A stretch of 64,000 bases of DNA, from the NCBI RefSeq assembly GCF_900110185.1, contig NZ_FOCT01000006.1:124001-188000 (forward strand), given 5' to 3'. The translations under genes were made by a program, and so were the position numbers. The notes under the pieces are model-generated. The model had not been told where the DNA came from and ran no database searches. It worked only from the letters and a program-made list of their open reading frames with translations. The DNA comes from Nitrosospira multiformis. GTDB lineage: Bacteria; Pseudomonadota; Gammaproteobacteria; Burkholderiales; Nitrosomonadaceae. Positions 35,486-44,990 of this stretch are shown here, piece by piece (within the stretch, counting starts at the first letter, position 1; each line of letters begins with the position of its first letter).

Positions 35486-36874
35486 TTAATTGAATCGGAC
35501 GGTTACGGATTTTGAGCGCTGAAATACTGCTGTGCGCTCAACGATGGAGGTGACAGGCTCGGGCCCGCCAGTGCGGGTCAGGGTTGCGTCGTTGAGATTG
35601 AAAGCAATCTGAGCAGCTTCTGCAATAACGGCGCGAGCGTATCGGAGCGATGCATCGGCGCCGTTGAAAGCAAGTTCGACCGGTTCTGCCGTAAGTTTGC
35701 GGTCATATTTGAGTGAAGCATCCGTGACAGCAAAACCAAGTGTTACGGGCTCTGCTGTAAGCGTGTAGCTTCCGGGTTGAGCATGTGTGAGCGTCGCATC
35801 CGCGACATCAAACTGTATCGTTGCAGAACCGGCCTGTAATACCCGGTTGTATTCTAGAGAAGCATCTGCGGCGGCTAACTCAAGCGTCCCTGAATCCGCT
35901 TGCAGAACGTGAGCGCACTTAAGCGCGGCGTCAGCACCAGAGAAATTGAGTGATGCCGAATCAGCGGTAAGCGCGTATCCTCGTTTTAGTGTTGCATCAA
36001 CAACGTTAAACGAGAAGGATGCTGGATCAGCCGAAAGAGCTCGGTTATATTCAAGGTTGGCGTCTGTTCCAGCAAACGTCAGCGAGAAAGAATCAGCGGT
36101 GAGTGTGTAGCTGGTCGTAGCCGAAGCGGTGAATATCCGGCGCTCCGGCGCTTTCCAGATTGCCCAGATGTTTCTGGAAAAATCCGCAACCTCTGCGTCA
36201 GACAGTGCGCCATCCAGGACAAATCCATCATAAAGAAGCCCGAAAAACCGCGCCCCCAGGTCTGCCCTGTTTCCGATCTTAACAGTCTCAGTGTTGCTAT
36301 TTGGCGCGCCTGATCCAGATCCGCCATAAAGACTTGTTGATGCAACGGAATCCAAAACCCCATCAACGTAGAACTTTGGCGCAACGGATATATCTGCGCC
36401 CTGGGTTGCAGCAATAACAACAGTACGTCCGGTTGTTAGCGCTGTCCCGCTTTGCCATACCCGAAAACCCGCATTGGCTCGGTTAAGGAATATGTAACCG
36501 CCTATTTCCAGGCCGAATGCCCAAGGGGTATTTGATCCACCCCCGCCAGATGACTTTGATATTACGTGCTGCTGTACTGTTGTCCCCCCTACAGTTACAA
36601 GAGCAATTACGGTTATCCCGCCAGTGATGTTGTAGTCGGGGTTATTCGCAAACGCTATGTAACTCGAAGAATCAGCAGGCTTGACATTCTTGCCTTTCTG
36701 TCCCACTCCATATGTCATGGCCCCGGTAACGGAGCCTGCTCCATGTGCAGCGTCACTTGGGCCACGCCCGACCGAATAGGCGAACGTCAGCCGCTCATGG
36801 AATTTGTTCGATTTGTCGAGAGGCGCGGGATATTGAGGCTGCGACCTGAGTCGACGAGGGAGGATCAGAGACAC
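35486..36874 (-). CDS. LamG-like repeat protein in the head-tail region
   Basis: 462 residues. N-terminal half (about 60-240) is a LamG/concanavalin-like domain with VIALVTVGGTTVQQHVI and GLLYDGFVLDGALSDAEVAD. From about residue 245 come eight units of about 22 residues with the pattern LxAexxxLxFxxxDAxLxY. These look like beta repeats of a fibre. Its place between connector and head genes suggests a capsid- or neck-bound fibre or decoration that binds sugars (inference). Confidence 0.7.
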   Translation of the reverse strand: MSLILPRRLRSQPQYPAPLDKSNKFHERLTFAYSVGRGPSDAAHGAGSVTGAMTYGVGQKGKNVKPADSSSYIAFANNPDYNITGGITVIALVTVGGTTVQQHVISKSSGGGGSNTPWAFGLEIGGYIFLNRANAGFRVWQSGTALTTGRTVVIAATQGADISVAPKFYVDGVLDSVASTSLYGGSGSGAPNSNTETVKIGNRADLGARFFGLLYDGFVLDGALSDAEVADFSRNIWAIWKAPERRIFTASATTSYTLTADSFSLTFAGTDANLEYNRALSADPASFSFNVVDATLKRGYALTADSASLNFSGADAALKCAHVLQADSGTLELAAADASLEYNRVLQAGSATIQFDVADATLTHAQPGSYTLTAEPVTLGFAVTDASLKYDRKLTAEPVELAFNGADASLRYARAVIAEAAQIAFNLNDATLTRTGGPEPVTSIVERTAVFQRSKSVTVRFN

Positions 36875-37309
36875 TTACGCGGATGCTCCGGTAATATCGG
36901 CACGGTAGACGAAGCCCGAAGTGAGGGTAACGCCTGTGCGATTACGAACTACCAGCTTTATATGCTGAGCAACAGGAAGGCCCGACAAACTGAATAGCTT
37001 CCTGTGCGTGCCTGTGCTGTTGCAAGGAAGCGTTCCGATCCAATGCAGATCAGCTTCATCTGTAGCGCTTGAACCGCTTGTAGGCCCAGTGGTGAAATCC
37101 GTCCCATCGAGCGACAGTTGGGCAAACAGGATCACTTGTTTATCGCTCACCGGGGATGTGACTGTCGCAACCACCTCAAAAGTTGAATCCAGAGGGATAT
37201 TCGCCCCAAGATCGATTGCCGCTGAAGCGATATAGGTATCGCTAGCAAGCGCCCCCATCGTAACAAGGGCTCCACTTTTCGCCCCTTGAGATTGTGTGAA
37301 TGTCGTCAT
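36875..37309 (-). CDS. Hypothetical phage protein, beta-rich
   Basis: 144 residues, rich in Ser/Thr/Gly: FTQSQGAKSGALVTMGALAS, LDSTFEVVATVTSPVSDKQV, LVVRNRTGVTLTSGFVYRAD. It looks like a beta-sandwich protein, similar in style to the 146-residue protein next to the capsid gene. A decoration or neck role is possible. It lies 0 bases from its LamG-repeat neighbour. Confidence 0.55.
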   Translation of the reverse strand: MTTFTQSQGAKSGALVTMGALASDTYIASAAIDLGANIPLDSTFEVVATVTSPVSDKQVILFAQLSLDGTDFTTGPTSGSSATDEADLHWIGTLPCNSTGTHRKLFSLSGLPVAQHIKLVVRNRTGVTLTSGFVYRADITGASA

Positions 37310-37746
37310 CAGCGGTTCCTCAGCATTTCTTCAGTCACATACGGCAAGCCAAGCACTTCAGCGCGCGAAGCGGACTGCAGTGACAGAGATTTCAGGTTAT
37401 CAGCCTCTTCCGTGGTGATCACGCCCGGAGTCAGCTGATCTATCATTCCGTGTGTAGCGGGGTGTCCAATGTCCAAACCTTCCGCAGTCTTGAGAAAACC
37501 GAAGGCCCACTTTAGAGCTGGAACGGATGGGGCGGCAGCTTCCAGCTTATCAAGCACGAGTGCGGCAGCAACTGGACCTCCCGGGTAATCCGACAAAATG
37601 CCTCGCGCCGTGATCATGCGCGCCTTGTGCTTTGTCTCGGTCAGCGCATTAAGCAGTGCGACCACATGCCCCGGCTGGTCCGGCAAGAATGCCGCATACC
37701 CCTTCCCGGTCGGATCGTTATCTATTTCATCGCTCAATACGCTCAT
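37309..37746 (-). CDS. Conserved phage protein, unknown function
   Basis: 145 residues: DPTGKGYAAFLPDQPGHVVA, then RMITARGILSDYPGGPVAAA, then LTPGVITTEEADNLKSLSLQ. Helical. A family recurring in head regions of siphophages; the name is not established. Overlaps the next gene by 4 bases. Confidence 0.6.
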   Translation of the reverse strand: MSVLSDEIDNDPTGKGYAAFLPDQPGHVVALLNALTETKHKARMITARGILSDYPGGPVAAALVLDKLEAAAPSVPALKWAFGFLKTAEGLDIGHPATHGMIDQLTPGVITTEEADNLKSLSLQSASRAEVLGLPYVTEEMLRNR

Positions 37747-38045
37747 ATCTGCACCCTGTCGCCCAACCTGTCTTTATCGTGCTGGATATTCATCGCCACA
37801 GCGAGGTCATAAAACTCGTACGGCAGTTGCCGTCCAAGCACTTCCTTGATATACGCATTGCGGCAGTGATCCCACCCTTGGAACGGAAAGAACAGGCAGT
37901 TGACGAATATCTCTGCCACTCGATATGCTTTTATGTGATTCAACCGGAAGCAGCGCGAGGAAATGGTTTCATCCGCCGATCCGTTCAAGAGCGTGTTGGC
38001 AAGCTGATCAAGCGCGATGAACACCTGATAGACCCACTCTTTCAT
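37743..38045 (-). CDS. Conserved phage protein, unknown function
   Basis: 100 residues with ALDQLANTLLNGSADETISS, RCFRLNHIKAYRVAEIFVNC, HCRNAYIKEVLGRQLPYEFY. This matches a small phage protein seen in many tailed phages, sometimes mis-named helicase. It is Cys/Tyr-rich, in the head region. No function assigned. Confidence 0.6.
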   Translation of the reverse strand: MKEWVYQVFIALDQLANTLLNGSADETISSRCFRLNHIKAYRVAEIFVNCLFFPFQGWDHCRNAYIKEVLGRQLPYEFYDLAVAMNIQHDKDRLGDRVQI

Positions 38046-38047
38046 GA

Positions 38048-38470
38048 TCAGAACGTCGCCAGAGACGCGCCAAAGTCAATCGTGAACGACTCTCCATCGT
38101 TCAGCGTGATAGATGAGCCGTAGTCGTAGTAGCCCCACAGCGAATCACTCGCCGAGGTGTCGTTGTAGATCGGCGCATATCGGAATGGGCCTATCGTTCC
38201 ACCGGAAGCTGTAATGGTCACGTCCGTTGCCGTGACTGTGATCGTTCCATTGCTCTTGGACGCAGAATTCTGTATATCGACGCCGCCCGCCGTGTAACCA
38301 TTACCAGCAGAGATTTCCGCGAGATCAGCTTTAACCGAATCAAGAGCCTGATCCGGCGTAGCGTTGGTCAGATAGGCCTTGAGCGTGTCTGTACTTGCAT
38401 TGATCGCATTGGCGTGCGTGCCAGCCGCTATGTCGGTATGCAAGCAGTGGAATTTGACGAAGGTTGCCAT
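38048..38470 (-). CDS. Hypothetical phage structural protein
   Basis: 140 residues with TLKAYLTNATPDQALDSVKA, then TVTATDVTITASGGTIGPFR, and YYDYGSSITLNDGESFTIDF. A beta-sandwich composition is typical of decoration or tail-adaptor proteins. No membrane part and no catalytic motif. Confidence 0.55.
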   Translation of the reverse strand: MATFVKFHCLHTDIAAGTHANAINASTDTLKAYLTNATPDQALDSVKADLAEISAGNGYTAGGVDIQNSASKSNGTITVTATDVTITASGGTIGPFRYAPIYNDTSASDSLWGYYDYGSSITLNDGESFTIDFGASLATF

Positions 38471-38472
38471 TG

Positions 38473-38661
38473 TTAACCCTTATTCTGTTTGCGACGACGA
38501 GGAGTGGCATCGGATGCGGTCTCTTCTGCCTTTTCCTCGACCGCCAGCCCGCGTTTCAGCCAGTGATTTGCAGACGCATCGTTGAGGGAATGCAAAGAGC
38601 CCTCTTTCAAGGGCTCTCCGTCTCCGCCAATCACGTTTTTTAAGAGACGTATGGTTTTCAT
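38473..38661 (-). CDS. Small phage protein with a hairpin in the gene
   Basis: 62 residues; MKTIRLLKNVIGGDGEPLKE and a basic end RRRKQNKG. Four-base overlap with the 146-residue gene upstream. A perfect 8-bp hairpin (AGAGCCCT/AGGGCTCT, 38596-38617) lies inside, without a long T run, and may pause RNA polymerase. Function unknown. Confidence 0.55.
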   Translation of the reverse strand: MKTIRLLKNVIGGDGEPLKEGSLHSLNDASANHWLKRGLAVEEKAEETASDATPRRRKQNKG

Positions 38662-39098
38662 CCTACGATCTGGACCACCGTAGACAAGTCGTTGTCACTG
38701 GCCGGCAGATGACGGGCATCAAAGCCCAGCACCACTGCTGATGCGTCTGAAGTTGCTGTGCCGACGGTCATAACCAGTCGCGCATAACGCTTTTCGGTGT
38801 AATCCGTACTCGGAACAAAGTTCATCACAGCCTGCTTGTTGTCGCCGCTGGCCTTGACGATTTGCGTAAGAGTGGTGCCGACATCGGTTGCGTTCGTGCC
38901 CGAACTGTCATCTGCTTGCTGCCACTTGGCATCGAGCGTACCGGACGCGCCCATCGTGCCGGTTGAAATAACCGCCATCAGACGGGTATAAGTCGCCAAG
39001 TCGATCCAGCCAGAGTTTTTAGCGCCAGCAGTCAGGGCTCCAGGCGCGATAACAGCGGCAACTGCTACGCGCTCGCTCGGTTTGGTAGTTGTTTGCAT
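38658..39098 (-). CDS. Conserved phage head-region protein
   Basis: 146 residues: RVAVAAVIAPGALTAGAKNS, then MAVISTGTMGASGTLDAKWQ, KASGDNKQAVMNFVPSTDY, LVMTVGTATSDASAVVLGFD. Jelly-roll-like, next to the capsid gene, a place often used by decoration proteins. Function not proved. Confidence 0.6.
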   Translation of the reverse strand: MQTTTKPSERVAVAAVIAPGALTAGAKNSGWIDLATYTRLMAVISTGTMGASGTLDAKWQQADDSSGTNATDVGTTLTQIVKASGDNKQAVMNFVPSTDYTEKRYARLVMTVGTATSDASAVVLGFDARHLPASDNDLSTVVQIVG

Positions 39099-39153
39099 GT
39101 CCGTATCCTTTAAGTGAATTCATGAAACGGGGCCGAAGCCCCGTTATTTATAC

Positions 39154-40557
39154 TTAGGCGCGATCCGCCAGGGTTGCGAAGAAACCACGGGCAGAGCTTC
39201 CAGCCTTGAATGCAGCGATCGTGCTGTTCCACCATGGCTGACCGCCTACGCGCAGGATGAAGCGGAAAGCAGTGATGTCCCAATCGAACCAGACATGGAT
39301 GGAAACGTCCGAGCGGATACCCCCAACCTTGACAACGCTCAGGTAGCTGGACATATCACCGAAAATGATGTCGCCCTTGTCTCCGAGCGCAGAGCAGGCT
39401 TCACTGGTGATTACCGGACGACCTAAGAGAGTCCCGTAGGGAGAAGCAGAAAGACCGCCAGGAGGCAGATATACCGGAACGGCAGTGCCGGTACCGGGAA
39501 AACTCATGGTCATGAGCTGCTGCTCAATATCAGGATTGACTATCCAGCGAGCCTTGGCGCGGGCGCTCGGCGTCAGAGCCGAATACATCTTAATGATGTT
39601 GTTGTGATTTACCGTGTCGGCTGTCTGGCTAGTTTCTTTCGCAACCTCAACAGTGCCGGGCGACGCCAGGATCCCGAGAGGCATTCCAGTACCAGAACCG
39701 TTAATGATTGCGTCATTCAGGCGGAAGTTGATTTTCTCGGGAGCCTTGCGGTTGACGTAACTCGCCATAGCCGGAGCGTCAGCAAGCAATTCATCGGAAA
39801 GCGGGACAAGCGTAATAATCTTGTTCGCTTTAACAGTTTTTTCTACCAACTTCGGCTTGGACTGTGTCATCTGACTAGCCTCAGACTCCCAATACGACTG
39901 AATCCCGCCAGAAGACTGCCAAGGAGTTGTTTCGTCTGCGAGAAAGGTTATGCCGTTGCCGGATGTTTGTTGTTGATCCGTCATCGAGAGAAGTGAATCC
40001 TCCCCCATCACTTTCTGCATGATGGCAGAGCGAAACTCAGGAGGGACAGCAAAGCCACCGTCTGCACCAACACCTTCTGATCCGTATGTAGAAGGCGAAT
40101 TTGCGATCAACCGAGGATCGGTTTGCGCGCCCTTTGCGGACGAGCGAGCCACAGCATCAAAGAATTCAGCCTGCGAACGAAAACCCCACTTGTTCGCATC
40201 CGTGCTACGTGGAGTAGCATAGATTTTGGTACCGGGCTTCTCGGTAGCCTTGGCTTGAGGATCTGCTTCCTCGATCTCGTGATTCACTTTACGGCCCGCA
40301 GGAGCCGAAACCTTGGCGTTGATGGCGTTGATTTGTTCCCTGCGAGCAATGTCGGCCTCGACATTCTGGAACGAGGCAAAGATTTCCTCGATTTCCTTCG
40401 TTTCGTCAGCAGTCAGTTCACGCTTTTCCGCATCGGCGCGTGCCTGGATGTTATTGGCCGCGTCTTTCAGTTCGATCAAACGGTTTTGCAGTTGCTCAAG
40501 GGTGTCGGCATTATTGAAGAAAGCCAGCCCGGAGAGCACGTTTATCAAAAATTGCAT
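39154..40557 (-). CDS. HK97-type major capsid protein with N-terminal delta domain
   Basis: 467 residues. The first ~95 form a charged coiled coil (LEQLQNRLIELKDAANNIQA to ADIARREQINAINAKV): the scaffolding delta domain that the protease removes. Body has VEKTVKANKIITLVPLSDEL, APEKINFRLNDAIINGSGTG, and ends FDWDITAFRFILRVGGQPWW. HK97-fold capsid proteins build the icosahedral shell. Protease gene and a terminator lie just upstream. Confidence 0.95.
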   Translation of the reverse strand: MQFLINVLSGLAFFNNADTLEQLQNRLIELKDAANNIQARADAEKRELTADETKEIEEIFASFQNVEADIARREQINAINAKVSAPAGRKVNHEIEEADPQAKATEKPGTKIYATPRSTDANKWGFRSQAEFFDAVARSSAKGAQTDPRLIANSPSTYGSEGVGADGGFAVPPEFRSAIMQKVMGEDSLLSMTDQQQTSGNGITFLADETTPWQSSGGIQSYWESEASQMTQSKPKLVEKTVKANKIITLVPLSDELLADAPAMASYVNRKAPEKINFRLNDAIINGSGTGMPLGILASPGTVEVAKETSQTADTVNHNNIIKMYSALTPSARAKARWIVNPDIEQQLMTMSFPGTGTAVPVYLPPGGLSASPYGTLLGRPVITSEACSALGDKGDIIFGDMSSYLSVVKVGGIRSDVSIHVWFDWDITAFRFILRVGGQPWWNSTIAAFKAGSSARGFFATLADRA

Positions 40558-40574
40558 TTTCTTGTCCTCAAAAA

Positions 40575-40597
40575 TAAAAAAGCCGCTCGAGGCGGCT
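40575..40597 (-). terminator. Intrinsic terminator between protease and capsid genes
   Basis: AGCCGC/GCGGCT stem, 5-base loop, six T on the minus side. Located 18 bases before the capsid ATG inside the late operon. May lower upstream-to-capsid ratio or need antitermination. Confidence 0.8.
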
Positions 40598-40622
40598 GTG
40601 GTTTAGTTGAAAGGGCTGGCCC

Positions 40623-41303
40623 TTATTTTCCGGTGCTGGCACCGCGAATCTGTTTACTGCGCATTTCCATTCGGGCGATTAAAGCGCCCGACGCTTTGCT
40701 CTGTTTCCTTAGTTGCTCGGGAACCTTGTTGAATTTCGAAAGCAGGGTGAATTCGGCTTTCACGGTCTTTTCTTCCGTGATCTTGTCAGCGAAGCCAAGC
40801 TCTACCGCTTCGTCTGCATTCATCCATGTCTCCGCCGCCATCCAGTCTGTAACCTTCTTAGCGTCATGGCCTGTTTTGGCAACATACGTGCCGGTAATGG
40901 TGTCCCGGATCTTGTCGAGGGAATCAGCAGTCTTGCGCATTTCCTCTGCCGTGCCGATTGCCATGCCCCACGGATCATGAATCATGATCATGCCGTTTGC
41001 GGCAATCCGGATCTCGTCTCCTGCCATAGCGATAACCGAGGCGATACTGGCCGCTATGCCGTCAATGTGAATGATCTTCTCGCCATTAAAGCGCTTGATC
41101 TGGTTGTAAATGGCTACGCCATCAAATACCGATCCGCCCGGGGAGTTGATGTAGATGTCGAGCGCCGACACGTCGCCGATCTCGCGCATCGTGTCCGAAA
41201 AGGCCTTGGCAGTCAGACCACCGAACCAGCCCTCGCCGATGTCCTCGTATATGTAAATCTCGCCTCGTTTCCCGGATTTCTTTGCGAAGAAAACTTTATT
41301 CAT
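40623..41303 (-). CDS. Prohead protease, ClpP-type
   Basis: 226 residues from ATG 41303 (GGGCGAG upstream). ClpP-fold: DIYINSPGGSVFDGVAIYNQ, catalytic Ser86 in DGIAASIASV, His109 in GMIMIHDPWG. The downstream ~60 residues include the scaffold-like charged part. It cuts the capsid delta domain during head maturation. The ten-residue longer start at 41333 is less good. It overlaps the portal gene by 8 bases. Confidence 0.92.
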   Translation of the reverse strand: MNKVFFAKKSGKRGEIYIYEDIGEGWFGGLTAKAFSDTMREIGDVSALDIYINSPGGSVFDGVAIYNQIKRFNGEKIIHIDGIAASIASVIAMAGDEIRIAANGMIMIHDPWGMAIGTAEEMRKTADSLDKIRDTITGTYVAKTGHDAKKVTDWMAAETWMNADEAVELGFADKITEEKTVKAEFTLLSKFNKVPEQLRKQSKASGALIARMEMRSKQIRGASTGK

Positions 41304-42816
41304 GCTCGCCCTTAAAAACACATGCCGCCGCAAAATACGGCGGATGAATTCCGTTCGCCACTTCTAGCGCCCGTTGCTTTGCGGCATCCATCTTGTCTCC
41401 AAGAGCGCTCGACAGCTCAGACACCTGTTCGTTAGCGTAAGTCTCAGCATCTTTGTTAGATTGCTCTATCCAGTCCTTGCGCCCCGCCTTTTGTAGATTG
41501 GCCGCCCGACTGTTACGGCGTCGCTCGATACGGCAATAAACAGATTCAAGCCACGCTTGCGCTACCGGCTTGTCTTGCTGCTTGGTCTGAGCGGGAAGCA
41601 TGTTCTTTCCTACATCCTCCAGCTTCATCATGGCGCCCTGGATCATGTGTACATCACCTTCCGGGCCCAAAGTATTCTCCCCGAGCTTCCGGCGAACATC
41701 GTTCACTGAGTAGACGCCACCGGTGATGCCGGTTGAGAAACCGCGCATACGACTCTCGAAGTCTCCTTCTGAGGCCCAGTCGATGTCGATCTCAACGAAT
41801 TTCTGTGCGCCACGAGCTGGAAAGAGCTTGAAGTCAGCCTCTTGCTCAATTTCCTTGACCCAGGGACGGAGCGTGTCGCGGCTAAACTCTAAACCTTGAT
41901 GCTCGATGTTGTTATTCGTGCTGCGCAGGAGGTGCGCTACTTTGTGAGGGGGAACACGGAACCAGCGGCAGACTTCCTCGACGATCTGGTATTTAGCGTC
42001 GACAAGTTGAGCTTTATCCGCGTTTGTATCTAAGCGGTTAACAGTCCATTCCCCACCTTCCAAAATGCCTGGGGTGAACGCTTTTTTTGACCCGATGTGT
42101 TTTTCAGAAAGACGCTTTCTTATCAGATCATGCTTAGCCTCCGTCAGCGTTCCTTTGTACGTGAAGATCGTCCCTAATTCTGCATTATTCGAGAAGTACG
42201 AGGATGCGAACTGATCTATGGCTATCATCCGACTAATCGTCTTTATAGCCTTGTTGATCATGTCATCACCAACCGCACCAACTACGCTTGGGCCGCGCAC
42301 GTGATACACATCAGTAGGATCGAGGTCTACCGTGCCTCCCACGCTATTCTGGCTGACGCGATAAACTAGTTTCCCTTCTTCATTGCGAATTGGTGTGACT
42401 CGATCGGGCGAGATAGGCCACAGCGCAACGACGCGCCGAGACATATCGCGCTCAATCTCGGCATATCCGTTACCGTAGCCGACAGCGGCAATGGCAAGAG
42501 CGCGCTTACCGGCCTGCGCCGTCATCTCCGGATTGAACCGGGTATTCAGGATATATTGCAGGTTATCGCTCGGTATTGCCTGTTTGTTGTCGCCTCCCCG
42601 TACGCCGGAATACACGTTCCAGTCTGATGAAGCCAGGCTTGACGCAACAACATCAATACACGCCCAGACTGCGGCAGACATAAAAGCGGCTTCGTGTGTT
42701 ACATAGATCTCGCTTTCATCGTCACCGCGAAGAAAAAATACGCTATTCCTGGAACTCTGAAAACCAACGGGAAATGCCGCATTCCATGCATTTTTTATGC
42801 GACCGATCAGACTCAT
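41296..42816 (-). CDS. Portal protein
   Basis: 506 residues from ATG 42816, which overlaps the terminase stop by 4 bases (42813-42816); an ATG at 42822 is also possible. HK97-type portal: WACIDVVASSLASSDWNVYS, LVDAKYQIVEEVCRWFRVPP, FSRDTLRPWVKEIEQEADFK. Twelve copies form the DNA channel. The C-terminal part (after about 400) is charged and less conserved. Confidence 0.94.
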   Translation of the reverse strand: MSLIGRIKNAWNAAFPVGFQSSRNSVFFLRGDDESEIYVTHEAAFMSAAVWACIDVVASSLASSDWNVYSGVRGGDNKQAIPSDNLQYILNTRFNPEMTAQAGKRALAIAAVGYGNGYAEIERDMSRRVVALWPISPDRVTPIRNEEGKLVYRVSQNSVGGTVDLDPTDVYHVRGPSVVGAVGDDMINKAIKTISRMIAIDQFASSYFSNNAELGTIFTYKGTLTEAKHDLIRKRLSEKHIGSKKAFTPGILEGGEWTVNRLDTNADKAQLVDAKYQIVEEVCRWFRVPPHKVAHLLRSTNNNIEHQGLEFSRDTLRPWVKEIEQEADFKLFPARGAQKFVEIDIDWASEGDFESRMRGFSTGITGGVYSVNDVRRKLGENTLGPEGDVHMIQGAMMKLEDVGKNMLPAQTKQQDKPVAQAWLESVYCRIERRRNSRAANLQKAGRKDWIEQSNKDAETYANEQVSELSSALGDKMDAAKQRALEVANGIHPPYFAAACVFKGEHE

Positions 42817-44321
42817 ACCCATCTGAAATCCGGTTCCGGTTCTATCGCTTCCATCGACGACGCAACGCCTACCGCCATAGCCAGAGCAACCATTCCGTCA
42901 ATCCTTCCTGTAGCCTTGGCTTTCGTAAATTTGCGATTCTCTGCCGGGTCTTTAACTACCGTGGCGTTTGCTGCGCACATCGTTAAAACAGGATGCATGC
43001 CGTGTTCCAGCTTGTTTGCCAGAAGAAGCGATTCAAGTTCCCGGATCGCCGGGGACATGCTGGCAAAGCCCTGCCCGAACTCAACGAAACGCTCTAATTC
43101 TTCTTCCGTAAAGCCAACCCGCTCAAGCCACGGTTTGAGAAACCGCATGTTGTAGCGGTCGAAGGCTATCGCTCGTACGTTGCACCGATCGAATACGCGT
43201 CTCAGGTATGCAGCAACAAACTCGTACTCAATAGAGCGTCCCGGAGTGGTCTCTAAATACCCCTGCTCTGCCCATACATCGTATGCAACCCGGTCTGTTT
43301 TTGCTTTCTGCTCCAAGCCTTCCTGCGGCAGCCAGAAAGTGGACTTTACGTGCCATTTCTCGCTCTGCCTGGTGATCAACTCCAGAGAAGTGAGGTCAGA
43401 TACACTCGACAGATCAAGTCCGCCGTAGACCTCCAGTCCTTCAAAATCGGTTATCGGGTTCCCTGTGTTATCTATCCAGAGTTGCCGAGAAACGAATGGA
43501 TCACGCGCTTCCACGCGCTGGTTTAATACAAGATTCCTGTACGCCGCTTCACGCGAAGGCATGCGCCGCGCCTCTTCGGCTTGGCGCAGAACCTCCTGCT
43601 GGTTCATGAAGATGTCGTAATGCGGATTGCCCGCACGTATCGCATCTTCGCCAAATGGATCCGTATCCATCGGCGCGGAATGTATCCTCACCTTCACGCG
43701 AGGATCGGCGCCCGATAGCGCATCGTCTATCAGCAAACTGAGCAGATCGGCATCAGTAGGTGCCTGCGTGCTGATGATGACGCTAAGCGGCTCTTCCTGT
43801 GCCGCTGCGGCAGTCTCCAGCGCCTCGTACAACTCCGAACGGTTTCCCTTAACCTGCCCCAGTTCGTCATGAACGACAAATGCCGGGCTCAGGCCGTATG
43901 CAGTGGATGCATCGGCAGACAACGCCCGGTAGAGAGTTCCCAGTTCTGGACAGAAGAGCTGTTTTGCGGTATCCCGAATAACGACGTACTGCGCCAGATC
44001 GGGCGACATCCGGACGATCTTGGCCGCCAAGGCGAAAAGTATCGCCGCTTGTTCCCGGCTTTGCGCCGCGCTGTAAAGCTGAGAATTACGCTTCGATTCT
44101 GGGCCGCACAGATGGAGGAGCAATAAAAAAGCGGAAAAAGCTGTTTTCGCATTTTTCCGCCCCATGCTCAGGATAAATGTTCGCGTTGGCGAATCATAAA
44201 TATCCCGGACCCACTCTCTCTGATGCTCGGTGAGATGTACCGGCTTACCTACTAACTTCCCTTCTGGTATGCGACACAGCTTCTCGATCCAGGCAATATT
44301 TCGATCTGATCTTAATCCCAT
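42813..44321 (-). CDS. Terminase large subunit
   Basis: 502 residues. A Walker-A-like loop GRKNAKT lies near 54-60 and a DELGQ Walker-B-like motif near 150. Nuclease part with GGLDLSSVSDLTSLELITRQ near 320 and IDGMVALAMAVGVASS near the end (Asp residues of the RNase-H-like nuclease). It packages DNA into the prohead. Overlaps TerS by 10 and portal by 4 bases. Confidence 0.95.
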   Translation of the reverse strand: MGLRSDRNIAWIEKLCRIPEGKLVGKPVHLTEHQREWVRDIYDSPTRTFILSMGRKNAKTAFSAFLLLLHLCGPESKRNSQLYSAAQSREQAAILFALAAKIVRMSPDLAQYVVIRDTAKQLFCPELGTLYRALSADASTAYGLSPAFVVHDELGQVKGNRSELYEALETAAAAQEEPLSVIISTQAPTDADLLSLLIDDALSGADPRVKVRIHSAPMDTDPFGEDAIRAGNPHYDIFMNQQEVLRQAEEARRMPSREAAYRNLVLNQRVEARDPFVSRQLWIDNTGNPITDFEGLEVYGGLDLSSVSDLTSLELITRQSEKWHVKSTFWLPQEGLEQKAKTDRVAYDVWAEQGYLETTPGRSIEYEFVAAYLRRVFDRCNVRAIAFDRYNMRFLKPWLERVGFTEEELERFVEFGQGFASMSPAIRELESLLLANKLEHGMHPVLTMCAANATVVKDPAENRKFTKAKATGRIDGMVALAMAVGVASSMEAIEPEPDFRWV

Positions 44322-44719
44322 GGCCTAGATTTGCCTGCCTTTTCCGTGGCAGTGGCAGCCGATCCAGTTGTGTATCTAGCCTGTTGAGTTAGGCGCATCT
44401 TTGTGGCAAAGGACTGCACCAGGCGAGCTTGACGTTCAAGCATGGCATAGAGCTTGTCCTCGTCCTTCAGATCATCCATGCCGCCCTGCGCCTCGACAGC
44501 ATCCACACGAGCGGAAAGAATTTCATATGACGCTATCGCCTTGACGTAACCCAGGAGCAGAGATTGCGCGTCGCGTGTGAACCAGTCAGCAGGCTTGGAT
44601 GCGACGATCTCAAGCCATAACTCTCTTTGCCTGTCGGTTATGTTTGCCGGCGGCTCTAGACGGGAATCCCTTGGCTTGACCGCGACCACCGATAAACTGG
44701 CAGCGGATTTTTTAGCCAT
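44312..44719 (-). CDS. Terminase small subunit (P27-like)
   Basis: 135 residues. RLEPPANITDRQRELWLEIV, WFTRDAQSLLLGYVKAIASY, QARLVQSFATKMRLTQQARY. This is the P27 family small terminase that recognises phage DNA. Stop-start overlap with TerL. The HNH gene upstream fits the common HNH-TerS-TerL order. Confidence 0.88.
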   Translation of the reverse strand: MAKKSAASLSVVAVKPRDSRLEPPANITDRQRELWLEIVASKPADWFTRDAQSLLLGYVKAIASYEILSARVDAVEAQGGMDDLKDEDKLYAMLERQARLVQSFATKMRLTQQARYTTGSAATATEKAGKSRPWD

Positions 44720-44816
44720 TTCTTACCTTTTTTGTTACGGTTTATGAAAGCGAAGGGGACGGCGCGCTCTAGAGCCTCAGGAGACAGAGATTTGCACCCC
44801 CCCTCTCTTTCGTTGT

Positions 44817-44990
44817 TCACGCAGCTTCTTTCAGGTCTTTTGAAGCCAGGTATTCTTTGCGCTGATTGCTGAATCCTGTTTTATTTACAGTCTCTAATCC
44901 GCGTCCACGGCGATAGCCGTTCATCTTGTGGGGCTTGCACATCAGGCAACCTGCTCTAGAGTTCTTTGGTTTGCCTCGTTTGTGATTCAT
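44817..44990 (-). CDS. Small basic phage protein with CxxC, paralogous to the 35-residue gene at 46451
   Basis: 57 residues read from ATG 44990, which overlaps the stop of the 62-residue gene by 4 bases. MNHKRGKPKNSRAGCLMCKP then GYRRGRGLETVNKTGFSNQR. It is Arg/Lys-rich with one CxxC; such proteins lie beside HNH and terminase genes in many phages. The stretch 44852-44930 repeats at 46486-46564. Confidence 0.75.
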   Translation of the reverse strand: MNHKRGKPKNSRAGCLMCKPHKMNGYRRGRGLETVNKTGFSNQRKEYLASKDLKEAA

